Assembly: GCA_910584095.1 (NCBI GenBank)
Contig: CAJTYU010000011.1
Location: 27,488 to 91,487, forward strand
DNA: 64,000 nucleotides
Direction: 5' to 3'
Source: an uncultured Dorea sp.
GTDB lineage: Bacteria; Bacillota; Clostridia; Lachnospirales; Lachnospiraceae
Shown: positions 17,332 through 25,150 of the stretch, one piece after another
Layout: each line of letters opens with the position of its first letter
Numbering within the stretch: the first letter of the stretch is position 1
Program-made: the position numbers and the translations under genes
Notes under the pieces: model-generated
What the model saw: only the letters and a program-made list of their open reading frames with translations
What the model was told of the DNA's origin: nothing
Databases searched by the model: none

Positions 17332-18375
17332 CTATACTGTTTCCCATGTAAACGCGTCCCATGGAATATCTACTTCTGCCCCTTCATTTATTAAGGAATC
17401 AATATGCATCAGCAAAGGGAAGTCCTCTAGAGCGATCACATTTCTCTCTGCCAGCTTCTTTGCAGCGCGAGCGGTTCTTGTGGTAATCACAATGGATTCC
17501 AGCGTTACTCCTTTCAATTCGTTCATCGCCCCTTCAAAGGTTAATCCTCTTCCCAAAAGAGTGCCTATTTTTCTGGTTCTGCCGCCAAATACAGTTACAT
17601 ACAGATCCCCGACTCCATGAATCAGGTTTTCCGGCTTACCGCCGATGATCTCAAGGAGTTTTCCCATCTCCTTTACACTCTGCCCGAAAAGAGCCGCCTG
17701 TGAATTATAATGCTGCGCCCCGATTTTTCCATCCCGCTTCTCTGCCATACCCACAGCCAGCGTCACGCCAAGCGCATATGCATTTTTCAGAGCAACTGCG
17801 CACTCTACCCCTGTTACGTCTGTAGAAAGGCTGATGTGATAATAATCCGTTGCCAGCAGCGATTTAATAAATTTGAGAGTTCCCGCGTCTTTCCCGCAGA
17901 ATGCCACATGGCTGTCATCGTGATCAGCCAGCTCATAGCTGGTACATGGCCCGCCGATAGCGTTTAGGTTCAAATGTTTCCCCTCGGGCTGTCTCTGAGC
18001 AAATATTTCCGGATACGGAACCAATGTGCCGTCCTCCAGATCCACCATACCCTTGGTTACCGTAAGAATCGGAACATTCTCCGGCAGCGCCGGCAGGATC
18101 TCGTCGCAAAACCAGTCCAGACCAAAGCTGCTGACTCCTCCCAGAACCAGTTCCGCTCCCTCAAGCGCCTCTGCAAGCTCCTCAATCTGATAATATTTAA
18201 TTCCATCATGCAATGTACGTTTTAACGTTATATGATAATTGTCCTTTTTAAGTCTCTCAATAATCTCCCTGTCCAGAGGGGAACCTACCAGACGAACCTC
18301 ATGGCCGTTTTCAAAGGCCGGAAATGTAATTGCTGAATTCATCTGCCCCGCACACACAAAAGCTATAATACTCAT
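17332..18375 (-). CDS. GpsA-like NAD(P)-dependent dehydrogenase with altered nucleotide loop
   Basis: A 347-residue protein with the two-domain layout of glycerol-3-phosphate dehydrogenase: a Rossmann N-terminal half and a helical C-terminal half containing VALKNAYALGVTLAVGM (the catalytic Lys region) and GVGDLYVTVFGGRTRKIG (the substrate-binding block). The N-terminal nucleotide loop reads CAGQMNSAI instead of the usual GxGxxG, so cofactor binding may differ. It may therefore act on a different sugar phosphate or polyol phosphate. It is transcribed divergently from a LacI-family regulator across a 384-base region with operator-like repeats, so its expression is probably sugar-controlled. It is unlikely to be the housekeeping GpsA. 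Confidence 0.82.
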   Translation of the reverse strand: MSIIAFVCAGQMNSAITFPAFENGHEVRLVGSPLDREIIERLKKDNYHITLKRTLHDGIKYYQIEELAEALEGAELVLGGVSSFGLDWFCDEILPALPENVPILTVTKGMVDLEDGTLVPYPEIFAQRQPEGKHLNLNAIGGPCTSYELADHDDSHVAFCGKDAGTLKFIKSLLATDYYHISLSTDVTGVECAVALKNAYALGVTLAVGMAEKRDGKIGAQHYNSQAALFGQSVKEMGKLLEIIGGKPENLIHGVGDLYVTVFGGRTRKIGTLLGRGLTFEGAMNELKGVTLESIVITTRTARAAKKLAERNVIALEDFPLLMHIDSLINEGAEVDIPWDAFTWETV

Positions 18376-18530
18376 TTTTAATCCTACTTAAAATTCCGCT
18401 TATTTTTCACCGTTTTCCTCGATGATCCATTTTGTCTGCTGAGACGATTAAAACATCTTTACCCTTTCCTGTCAAACCCGGCAGAACTGCCCCATAACAG
18501 ATAACGCACTAATTTAATTAATACTTTCTT

Positions 18531-18650
18531 TTTGATTAATCCAAAGATTTTTCCCTTTCATTCTATACCATAAGCCGATTTTCTTATATCCCTTGACCCG
18601 GTCATTAATCAAAGATATAATATTAATAATAAGTCAATCCTTTGATTAAT
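18531..18650. promoter_or_regulatory. LacI-gene promoter with three ATTAATCAAA operator-like sites
   Basis: A good housekeeping promoter, TTGACC (18593-18598) and TATAAT (18616-18621) with a 17-base spacer, points at the LacI-family gene. ATTAATCAAAG (18604-18614) lies in the spacer and its exact inverse CTTTGATTAAT (18640-18650) lies just past the start point. A third TTTGATTAAT (18531-18540) is on the side of the divergent dehydrogenase gene. The layout suits autorepression and control of the dehydrogenase. Confidence 0.6.
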
Positions 18651-18759
18651 ATTCTGCGGATAATCAAAATAAATCAAAACTCCAGTATTTTTGCGGCAGA
18701 ATTTGACTTTCAGTGAAACCTGCCCTTCAAACCTTCACTTACGAGAAAGGGGTGTTATT

Positions 18760-19842
18760 ATGGGAAAACGAAAGAAGGTAACCACCCGCGATATAGCCGA
18801 AGCGCTGGATATCTCCCAGTCTACGGTCTCTATGATTTTAAGCGGCAGGCCAAATGTATCCTTTACCGAAGAGACCGTTTTAAGGGTTCGTGAAGCCGCC
18901 CTGTCCATGGGGTATCAGAAATCCTCCCCAAAAGAAATGAAAAAAGAAAAAACATTGTCAGAAAGCATCATCGTCCTCTGTCCCAGACTATCCGGAGGGT
19001 ACTATTCCATGATGCTCCACTCAATTATAAAACGTGCGGAAACCTATCATTATACTGTTTTTACCGCCGCCACCTTCCGCAGCGCCCAGACCGAACGGCT
19101 TTATCTGGATATGCTGGAAAAAAATAAACTCGCAGGCATCATTTCCCTGTACCCAGTCTCAGAGATTCAGAAAATGAACCTGCTTTCGCGTCAGATTCCG
19201 ATCATTTCTGTGGGAGATAAGCCTCCCGCCTGCCGGTTTGACTCTGTAGAGCTTGACAGCACAAAGCCCGGCTATCTCATGGGAAATCACTTGATTTCAC
19301 TTGGACACACCCATATTTCTTATGTCTCTACGCCGATCAGCAAAAAGGAAATCGGCCGCATACATAGGCTGGAGGGTGTAAAAATGAGCTTCTCAAACCA
19401 TGGTTACCATACAGATCAAATTGAAGTTCTTCACCAGACTCAGCCTGCCTTTGAACAGTATCCCGCTGAAAGCGCAGAATACCAGAACGCCTATGATCTA
19501 ACCAAAAAGGCATTGGAGTATGGGACGCGCTCTACCGCATTTATCGGCAATAACGATACGGCGGCTTTTGGGATTATGGCCGCCCTAACCGACCGTGGAT
19601 ATAGAATCCCCCATGACTACTCTGTGTGCGGATTTGACAATATCTCCCTCTCCGCTATGCCCCAGCTTTCATTAACCACAGTGGAGCACGCTTCGGTAAA
19701 AAAGGGGGAAGAGGCCGTAGATATGATTTATCGGAAAAACAGCCGGGACAAAAAAGACGGCCAGCCAAACTACATCATCCGGCTGGAATACGAACCCCGG
19801 CTGATTATCCGTAATTCAACCGGAAGATGTCCCGTACGTTAA
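18760..19842 (+). CDS. LacI/GalR-family transcriptional regulator
   Basis: A 360-residue regulator. The N-terminal helix-turn-helix and hinge are VTTRDIAEALDISQSTVSMI followed by LSGRPNVSFTEETVLRVREA. The C-terminal 300 residues form the periplasmic-binding-protein-like effector domain, with GNNDTAAFGIMAALTDRGY and the family's PHDYSVCGFDN. The start at 18760 follows GAAAGGGGTG; an upstream in-frame ATG at 18691 has no site. It probably binds a sugar or sugar phosphate and represses its own gene and the divergent GpsA-like dehydrogenase. It is a clear relative of the regulator near 54.1 kb. It is convergent with the HAD gene and overlaps it by 4 bases. Confidence 0.92.
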   Translation: MGKRKKVTTRDIAEALDISQSTVSMILSGRPNVSFTEETVLRVREAALSMGYQKSSPKEMKKEKTLSESIIVLCPRLSGGYYSMMLHSIIKRAETYHYTVFTAATFRSAQTERLYLDMLEKNKLAGIISLYPVSEIQKMNLLSRQIPIISVGDKPPACRFDSVELDSTKPGYLMGNHLISLGHTHISYVSTPISKKEIGRIHRLEGVKMSFSNHGYHTDQIEVLHQTQPAFEQYPAESAEYQNAYDLTKKALEYGTRSTAFIGNNDTAAFGIMAALTDRGYRIPHDYSVCGFDNISLSAMPQLSLTTVEHASVKKGEEAVDMIYRKNSRDKKDGQPNYIIRLEYEPRLIIRNSTGRCPVR

Positions 19843-20489
19843 CCCTTCAGGATATCTTCTGGTTCAAGACCACAGAAGGATTCCAGCTGATCGTCCGCCG
19901 CGCTCACATCCTGCCGGTATGCCTGCGGCGGCACATAGGCATAGCAGTACATGCCTGCCGCCTTCCCGGCTTTCACTCCATTGCATGAGTCCTCGATCAC
20001 CACGCATTCCGACGGCTGTAAACCCAGATTTTCAGCCGCTCTCAGATAGATCTCAGGCGCTGGCTTCCCTTCCCTGCACTCTACCCCGCTCACAATCGTA
20101 TCAAAGCAGTCCATGATGCCGAACGCCTCCATATGGTGCTCGATCACTTCCCGGGGCGAACTGGATGCTACTGCCATGAGAACGCCCGCTGCATGAAGCT
20201 TTTGTATCAGTTCCACCGCGCCCGGCATAGGGCACAGCCCCTGTGCTCCAAGAAGCTGCTCCTTGATCTCATGGATTTCATCCACATAAGTATCCGCATC
20301 CTTCGCAAGTCCATATCTCTCCTTCAGCACGCCGCAGTTATGCCTCATCGTACTGCCAAACAGACTGCTGAGTTCTGCAGGCGTCGCCGTTATCCCTTCT
20401 CTTCTCAGACGTTCAATCATCGCCTCTACATAAAACCTCTCCGTATCGGAAATCACACCATCCATATCAAACAATACCCCGCGACGCAT
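19839..20489 (-). CDS. HAD-superfamily phosphatase, beta-phosphoglucomutase-like subgroup
   Basis: A 216-residue protein with the HAD motifs in order: LFDMDGVISDTE (nucleophile Asp), VASSSPREVIE (motif II), the Lys region REGKPAPEIYLRAAE and VVIEDSCNGVKAGKAAGM (motif III/IV). A helical cap lies between motifs I and II. This is the subgroup that includes beta-phosphoglucomutases and sugar-phosphate phosphatases. The start at 20489 is preceded by GGGAGGCAAAAGG; two upstream in-frame starts are less well placed. Expected to be cytoplasmic and Mg-dependent; substrate unknown. Being convergent with the LacI-family gene suggests, but does not prove, a sugar-phosphate role. Confidence 0.88.
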   Translation of the reverse strand: MRRGVLFDMDGVISDTERFYVEAMIERLRREGITATPAELSSLFGSTMRHNCGVLKERYGLAKDADTYVDEIHEIKEQLLGAQGLCPMPGAVELIQKLHAAGVLMAVASSSPREVIEHHMEAFGIMDCFDTIVSGVECREGKPAPEIYLRAAENLGLQPSECVVIEDSCNGVKAGKAAGMYCYAYVPPQAYRQDVSAADDQLESFCGLEPEDILKG

Positions 20490-20586
20490 CCTTTTGCCTC
20501 CCATATTCCGCTTATTTTCAACACCATTATAGTATCCCATGCAGTTTCTGTAAAGAAAAGCAGGAAAAGAAAATGTGAAATCGGGC

Positions 20587-20616
20587 TTGACAAAAGCTTT
20601 TCCGCTCTATTATAAT
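20587..20616 (+). promoter_or_regulatory. Promoter of the T-box/trpB2 transcript
   Basis: TTGACA (20587-20592) and TATAAT (20611-20616) match both housekeeping hexamers perfectly, with an 18-base spacer. Transcription would start near 20623, just before the T-box leader. Confidence 0.8.
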
Positions 20617-20635
20617 AAAGCAATCAAGAACCGAT

Positions 20636-20896
20636 GAGCAAGAGTAGTAACCTCTATAACGAACTTTCAGAGAGTCCCGGACTGGTGGAACCGGGGCAGC
20701 GACGATACAGGCGAATGGACTTGCGAGGGCAAACTGAAGCCGGACGCGCGCCGGCCTAGGGGCGACGGTTTCCAACCGTTACATTGGAACATGTATAGCA
20801 GTACATGGCAGAGGGCGTTCTTTTTATGGAATGAACATAGGTGGCACCGCAGGAATATAACTCCTGTCCTATCAGCACAGATAGGGCAGGTTTTTT
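20636..20896 (+). promoter_or_regulatory. T-box riboswitch, tryptophan-specific, with terminator
   Basis: Stem I begins near AGAGAGTCC. A specifier-loop sequence GAATGGAC places TGG at 20716-20718, the Trp codon. The conserved T-box core AGGTGGCACCGC lies at 20839-20850. Its TGGC (20842-20845) is complementary to a GCCA 3' end, the G73 discriminator expected for bacterial tRNA-Trp. The terminator stem pairs 20863-20872 with 20881-20890 and is followed by TTTTTT. The alternative antiterminator pairs 20836-20840 with 20868-20872 and 20849-20854 with 20862-20867. Uncharged tRNA-Trp should switch on trpB2. Confidence 0.9.
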
Positions 20897-21019
20897 ATTA
20901 TCCATGATTTTAAGGAGTATTTCCTGCCGGATCAAACGCCAGACGCAAATATGCGCAGCTATCCTCATGAAAACGGTTCTATCAATCATTATATTCAGCG
21001 AAAGGAAGGTATTTACACA

Positions 21020-22399
21020 ATGACAGACAAGAACAGAATCCCTTACAAAATCTATCTCGAAGAACAGGAGATGCCAAAGCAGTGGTATAATGTACGTGCC
21101 GACATGAAGAACAAACCGGCGCCTCTTTTAAACCCAGGCACCCTAAAACCCATGACCGCTAAAGAGCTTGGCGGCGTATTCTGCGACGAGCTTGTAAAGC
21201 AGGAGCTTGACGATGTCACTCCATATTTTGATATTCCTCAGGAAATTCAGGATTTCTACAAAATGTACCGTCCGTCGCCGCTGGTACGCGCATATTGTCT
21301 GGAGGAAGCTATGGACACTCCCGCAAAAATCTACTACAAATTTGAAGGGAATAACACCTCCGGAAGCCACAAGCTCAATTCGGCCATCGCGCAGGCTTAC
21401 TATGCGAAAAAGCAGGGCTTAAAAGGCGTCACTACAGAGACCGGAGCCGGGCAGTGGGGAACCGCCCTTTCCATGGCATGCGCCTATCTCGGTCTGGACT
21501 GCCGGGTATATATGGTAAAATGCTCCTACGAGCAGAAGCCCTTCCGCCGGGAAGTGATGCGCACCTACGGAGCCAATGTGACTCCCTCTCCGTCCGAACT
21601 AACCAATGTAGGCCGCAAAATCCTCGCCGAACATCCCGGCACCTCTGGAAGCCTCGGCTGCGCCATCTCAGAAGCCGTTGAAGACGCCGTCTCCCACGAG
21701 GGATACCGCTATGTTCTTGGCTCTGTGCTGGCTCAGGTTCTGCTCCACCAGTCGGTCATCGGTCTGGAAACCAAGGCCGCTCTTGATAAGTACGGCATTA
21801 CGCCGGATATTATCATCGGCTGTGCCGGAGGAGGCTCCAATCTGGGCGGGCTGATTTCTCCGTTCATGGGGGAAAAGCTGCGGGGAGAAAAGGACTACCG
21901 GTTCATCGCCGTAGAACCCGCAAGCTGTCCCAGCCTGACCCGCGGAAGATACGCATACGACTTCTGCGACACCGGAATGGTATGCCCGCTGGCAAAAATG
22001 TACACGCTGGGAAGCGGCTTCATTCCGTCTGCCAACCATGCGGGCGGCCTGCGCTACCATGGCATGAGTTCCGTCCTGTCCCAGCTCTATGACGACAAAC
22101 TAATAAGCGCTGTCTCAGTAGAACAAACCTCCGTATTCGAGGCTGCAACCAAATTTGCACGCATCGAAGGCATACTCCCGGCGCCTGAAAGCAGCCATGC
22201 AATCAAAGCCGCCATGGACGAGGCTATGAAATGCAAAGAAACAGGAGAAGAAAAGACCATCGTATTCGGTCTTACCGGAACCGGATATTTCGACATGGCC
22301 GCATACGGCAGATACAACGACGGACAGATGAGCGATTATATTCCCACAGACGCAGACCTTAAGGCCGGGTTCGCCGGACTTCCAAACGTAAATTTGTAA
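21020..22399 (+). CDS. trpB: Tryptophan synthase beta chain, TrpB2 type
   Basis: A 459-residue PLP enzyme. It has the PLP Lys motif NNTSGSHKLNSAIAQAY, the phosphate-binding loop CAGGGSNLGG and a C-terminal GLTGTGYFDM. Length above 430 residues and the N-terminal extension (PYKIYLEEQEMPKQWYN) mark the TrpB2 branch, which condenses indole with serine and need not pair with TrpA. No trpA or other trp genes lie nearby, so it may salvage indole. The start at 21020 follows AAAGGAAGG; an upstream in-frame ATG lies in the leader. The T-box directly upstream shows control by Trp supply. yqeY follows 19 bases downstream. Confidence 0.93.
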   Translation: MTDKNRIPYKIYLEEQEMPKQWYNVRADMKNKPAPLLNPGTLKPMTAKELGGVFCDELVKQELDDVTPYFDIPQEIQDFYKMYRPSPLVRAYCLEEAMDTPAKIYYKFEGNNTSGSHKLNSAIAQAYYAKKQGLKGVTTETGAGQWGTALSMACAYLGLDCRVYMVKCSYEQKPFRREVMRTYGANVTPSPSELTNVGRKILAEHPGTSGSLGCAISEAVEDAVSHEGYRYVLGSVLAQVLLHQSVIGLETKAALDKYGITPDIIIGCAGGGSNLGGLISPFMGEKLRGEKDYRFIAVEPASCPSLTRGRYAYDFCDTGMVCPLAKMYTLGSGFIPSANHAGGLRYHGMSSVLSQLYDDKLISAVSVEQTSVFEAATKFARIEGILPAPESSHAIKAAMDEAMKCKETGEEKTIVFGLTGTGYFDMAAYGRYNDGQMSDYIPTDADLKAGFAGLPNVNL

Positions 22400-22418
22400 A
22401 AAGGAGAGCGAAGCGATT

Positions 22419-22865
22419 ATGAGCAAAATAGACGAAGTAAGAAGCGATATGGTGAAAGCCATGAAAGCCGGCGAAAAGGACGCCAAGGATACCCTGTCCC
22501 TGCTCCTTGCCGCGCTGAAAAATAAAGCCATCGACAAGCGGGGCGACCTAACGCCGGAGGAAGAGACGCAGGTTGTATTAAAAGAAATCAAGCAGACTAA
22601 AGAAACCTTGGAACTGACTCCCGCGGACCGCACCGATATCATAGAAGAATGCAGGCACCGCCTGTCTGTTTTAGAAAAATACGCGCCAAAAATGATGGAC
22701 GAAGATCAGATCGAGTCAGTCATTTCCGAGACTCTCGCCGAACTTGGCATTGAGGCTCCCGCCGCAAAAGATAAGGGCCGGATTATGAAAGCGCTGATGC
22801 CAAAAGTAAAGGGAAAAGCAGACGGAAAACTGGTCAACGAACTTTTGACGAAACATATGAGTTAA
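22419..22865 (+). CDS. yqeY: GatB/YqeY-domain protein
   Basis: A 148-residue all-helical protein beginning SKIDEVRSDMVKAMKAGEKD, with the family's LSLLLAALKNKAIDKRG, and ending with the small helical tail LMPKVKGKADGKLVNELLTK. The domain is shared with the tail of the amidotransferase subunit GatB, suggesting tRNA contact, but a free YqeY has no settled function. Length is typical. It follows trpB2 by 19 bases with GGAGAG as ribosome binding site and ends at a strong terminator, so the two genes form a T-box-controlled operon. Confidence 0.92.
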   Translation: MSKIDEVRSDMVKAMKAGEKDAKDTLSLLLAALKNKAIDKRGDLTPEEETQVVLKEIKQTKETLELTPADRTDIIEECRHRLSVLEKYAPKMMDEDQIESVISETLAELGIEAPAAKDKGRIMKALMPKVKGKADGKLVNELLTKHMS

Positions 22866-22886
22866 ACCACCGTCAGCGAAAGTCAC

Positions 22887-22930
22887 ACTGCCGCGGCCGT
22901 CCATCCAAGGATTGCCCGCGGCAGTTTTTC
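22887..22930 (+). terminator. Terminator of the trpB2-yqeY operon
   Basis: ACTGCCGCGG (22887-22896) pairs perfectly with CCGCGGCAGT (22916-22925), followed by TTTTTC. It begins 22 bases after the yqeY stop codon and ends next to the 3' end of the convergent gene. Confidence 0.85.
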
Positions 22931-22933
22931 TAA

Positions 22934-23428
22934 CTACCGAACTCTTTGTTCTCGAAGGATCTCTTTCGCAAGCAGCTCATTTTCGTATAAATAATACGCC
23001 CCTCCATACCCTTCCAGCCCTTTGCATCTTCCTGAAGACAGATACTCATAAAATCTCGAAACAGGAAACAGCTCCTGATATTTGGGATAAATAACATCAT
23101 CTCTGTACATTTTCCGCAATTGATGAACAATTCTCCTATATTCCTCCTCTAAACGCCTGATTTCCCTGTTCAGAAATTTGATCCGTTTCCCGGCATATCC
23201 TGAGAGAACGCCGGCGTACGCGGCTGAAAGCGCCATCCTCACTCTATCTTTCCAGCAACCGCCGCCTCTTTTCTGCAACACGGTTTCTCCGGCGGTATAT
23301 CTTCCCAGCATACGTTCATAGATACTCTTCTTTTTCTTCAATTCTAAAACAGACAAATTCATCTCATATCTTTTTCTTTCGTACTTCATTATCTCTGCAA
23401 GGTATCCCTTTAGCTCTTCTCCCCACAT
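22934..23428 (-). CDS. Unrecognised basic coiled-coil protein, divergent from XRE regulator
   Basis: I do not recognise this 164-residue protein. It is Lys/Arg/Glu/Tyr rich (pI clearly basic), with long amphipathic helices: EIMKYERKRYEMNLSVLELK near the N-terminus and FLNREIRRLEEEYRRIVHQL in the middle. Between them is a short apolar Gly/Ala stretch (RMALSAAYAGVLSGYAGKRI) that could contact a membrane or pack as a helix. GAGGAGCACATAGG precedes the ATG. It is transcribed away from a small XRE regulator across a region with a good promoter and perfect inverted repeats, so it is probably that regulator's target. Confidence 0.65.
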   Translation of the reverse strand: MWGEELKGYLAEIMKYERKRYEMNLSVLELKKKKSIYERMLGRYTAGETVLQKRGGGCWKDRVRMALSAAYAGVLSGYAGKRIKFLNREIRRLEEEYRRIVHQLRKMYRDDVIYPKYQELFPVSRFYEYLSSGRCKGLEGYGGAYYLYENELLAKEILREQRVR

Positions 23429-23467
23429 CCTATGTGCTCCTCGTAGTCTAATATTTTTAGTCGTTAT

Positions 23468-23528
23468 AATTATACGTCTTTACATACTAAATTGCAACGT
23501 ATTTTTAAACTATACTTAACGTATAATT
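23468..23528. promoter_or_regulatory. Divergent control region with inverted operator-like repeats
   Basis: AATTATACGT (23468-23477) and its exact inverse ACGTATAATT (23519-23528) flank the middle of the gap; a third ACGTAT half site is at 23498-23503. On the minus strand TTGCAA (23492-23497) and TATAAT (23469-23474) with a 17-base spacer form a good promoter for the coiled-coil gene, and the left repeat covers its -10 box. Confidence 0.6.
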
Positions 23529-23547
23529 GTAGTAGGAGGAAGCAATT

Positions 23548-23853
23548 TTGGATATATTAAATAAAATCACTGAATTTAGGCAGGAACGGGGATGGACGGA
23601 ATACCAGCTGGCAGAAAAGTCCGGTCTCACCCAGTCAACAATCTCATCATGGTACCGGAAAAACATGCTGCCCACCATTCCTTCTCTAATAAAAATATGC
23701 CGGGCATTTGACATCTCCCTCTCCTATTTTTTTCTTGAAGAGAAAGACGCGCCCGTCAGCCTTACCGCCAGGCAGAAAGAACTGATTGAATGTATTTCAA
23801 AACTGACTCCCGCACAGCAGGAACTTCTGCTTGGCTTCCTGAACTCTTTATAA
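23548..23853 (+). CDS. XRE-family helix-turn-helix regulator (TTG start)
   Basis: A 101-residue protein. The N-terminal 65 residues are a Cro/CI-type helix-turn-helix: FRQERGWTEYQLAEKSGLTQ, then STISSWYRK and IPSLIKICRAFDISLSYFF. The C-terminal 30 residues (ELIECISKLTPAQQELLLGF) form a short helical tail common in such regulators. It uses a TTG start; the AGGAGGA at 23535-23541 fixes this choice, and no ATG is available nearby. It probably binds the inverted repeats in the divergent intergenic region, controlling itself and the coiled-coil gene. It ends at a terminator. Confidence 0.88.
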   Translation: MDILNKITEFRQERGWTEYQLAEKSGLTQSTISSWYRKNMLPTIPSLIKICRAFDISLSYFFLEEKDAPVSLTARQKELIECISKLTPAQQELLLGFLNSL

Positions 23854-23856
23854 CGA

Positions 23857-23898
23857 AAAACCGGCGGCGGAAAACTTTTCTTTCCCTTGCCGGTTTTC
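23857..23898 (+). terminator. Terminator after the XRE regulator
   Basis: AAAACCGGC (23857-23865) pairs with GCCGGTTTT (23889-23897) just after the XRE stop codon, with T residues at the 3' side. It may also serve the convergent prsA-like gene. Confidence 0.65.
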
Positions 23899-23963
23899 AT
23901 TACGGGATGAACAAACCCTCAATATAATAGGGATACAGTTTCCTGCATCCCTGACTTTATACA

Positions 23964-25094
23964 CTATTCTTCCGCTTCGCTCTCCTCTGCGGCAGGCTCT
24001 TTTTCGTCTTCCTTTTCTGTGTCGTTCTCTTCCTCGTCTTCTTCTACCCTGTCGTCCGTCTTTACTTCGTCCGCATAAGGATCGCTGTCATCCACATACA
24101 TGGTTACGCTCAGCTCGTTAAAATCTATTTTCTTCCATACCTTCTCAGCAACAAAGATCTTTGCATCTTTTCTCCAGTCCTCTATCGCTTCATCGTACTT
24201 TTCCTGCTGTCTCTGGGATACGATATTCTGCTTCTCGGCATCCGTTGCCTCTCTGTCCAGCAGACTGGTGACCTTTGCCACATACAGGCCGTTATCCGTC
24301 TCAACCACATCGGTCACGCCGCCTTCCTCCAGCTGATCTGCCGCTCCTGCAAGTTCCATGGGAATCGCCATGGTTTCCTCTGCGTCAAAGGTTGCGTCCT
24401 TCGCCTCATACCCTTTCTCTGCCGCATAAGCTGCGAAATCTCCAGCGTTTTTTGCCTCCTTTGCGAAAGCTTCCGCCTCTTTCTTAAGATCTTCCTTCTC
24501 CTCGTCCGTCAGCGGAGTGCTGCTTCCCTCTTCATCTGTCTTATTATATGAAAATACCACATATTTCATCGCTTTCTGAGCAGCCTCTTCATCGGAAACC
24601 TCCGTATCAGCCGTCGCGCGGATGGCGTCTCCCACTTTCTGCCGTATCGTAAACAGTCTCAACAGCCGCTCCACATTGTCCGCCGAACCGGAAACTTTTC
24701 CTTTCTCCTCCAGTCCGTTGGCTTCGTCAAAGGCCGCGGCCGCCTCCTTGACCGCGGCTTCTTCCTCCTCTGAAATCTCGATCTCATAATCCTTCATATG
24801 ATCTTCCAAAAGATACATATTCTGTAAATCTTCCATAATCTGGTCCTTGACGGATTCCTCATAGGTCTTCCCTTCCTCCGCCTCGCTGGCCCACATATTA
24901 TCTCCCATATATCCGGCATACCAAGTCTCATACTGAGCCTGATTCATCCTCGCGTAAAAATTCGCCAGCCCCGCCGATATCTCATCGCCTTCTACCGTTG
25001 CCACAACCTCATTTTCATCCATCTTGCTGCACCCGGTAAATGTCGATACTGCCATCACCCCCGCAAGCGCAAGTATCATGAATCTCTTCTTCAT
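23964..25094 (-). CDS. PrsA/SurA-like foldase lipoprotein with acidic tail
   Basis: A 376-residue secreted lipoprotein. The signal peptide (MKKRFMILALAGVMAVSTF) ends in the lipobox FTGC, so it should be anchored outside the membrane. SurA-N-like helices (residues about 35-170) precede a parvulin-like region (about 185-290: MKYVVFSYN, then TDVVETDNGLYVAKV). The last 30 residues are almost all Asp/Glu. Expected to assist folding of exported proteins, possibly as a peptidyl-prolyl isomerase; whether the parvulin active site is intact is unclear. The start at 25094 follows AGGAGGATG. It is downstream of mfd and codirectional. Confidence 0.85.
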   Translation of the reverse strand: MKKRFMILALAGVMAVSTFTGCSKMDENEVVATVEGDEISAGLANFYARMNQAQYETWYAGYMGDNMWASEAEEGKTYEESVKDQIMEDLQNMYLLEDHMKDYEIEISEEEEAAVKEAAAAFDEANGLEEKGKVSGSADNVERLLRLFTIRQKVGDAIRATADTEVSDEEAAQKAMKYVVFSYNKTDEEGSSTPLTDEEKEDLKKEAEAFAKEAKNAGDFAAYAAEKGYEAKDATFDAEETMAIPMELAGAADQLEEGGVTDVVETDNGLYVAKVTSLLDREATDAEKQNIVSQRQQEKYDEAIEDWRKDAKIFVAEKVWKKIDFNELSVTMYVDDSDPYADEVKTDDRVEEDEEENDTEKEDEKEPAAEESEAEE

Positions 25095-25150
25095 AATTGT
25101 ACATCCTCCTAAACTTTGGCACATCATTTAACCAGTTTATCATTTTTTCT

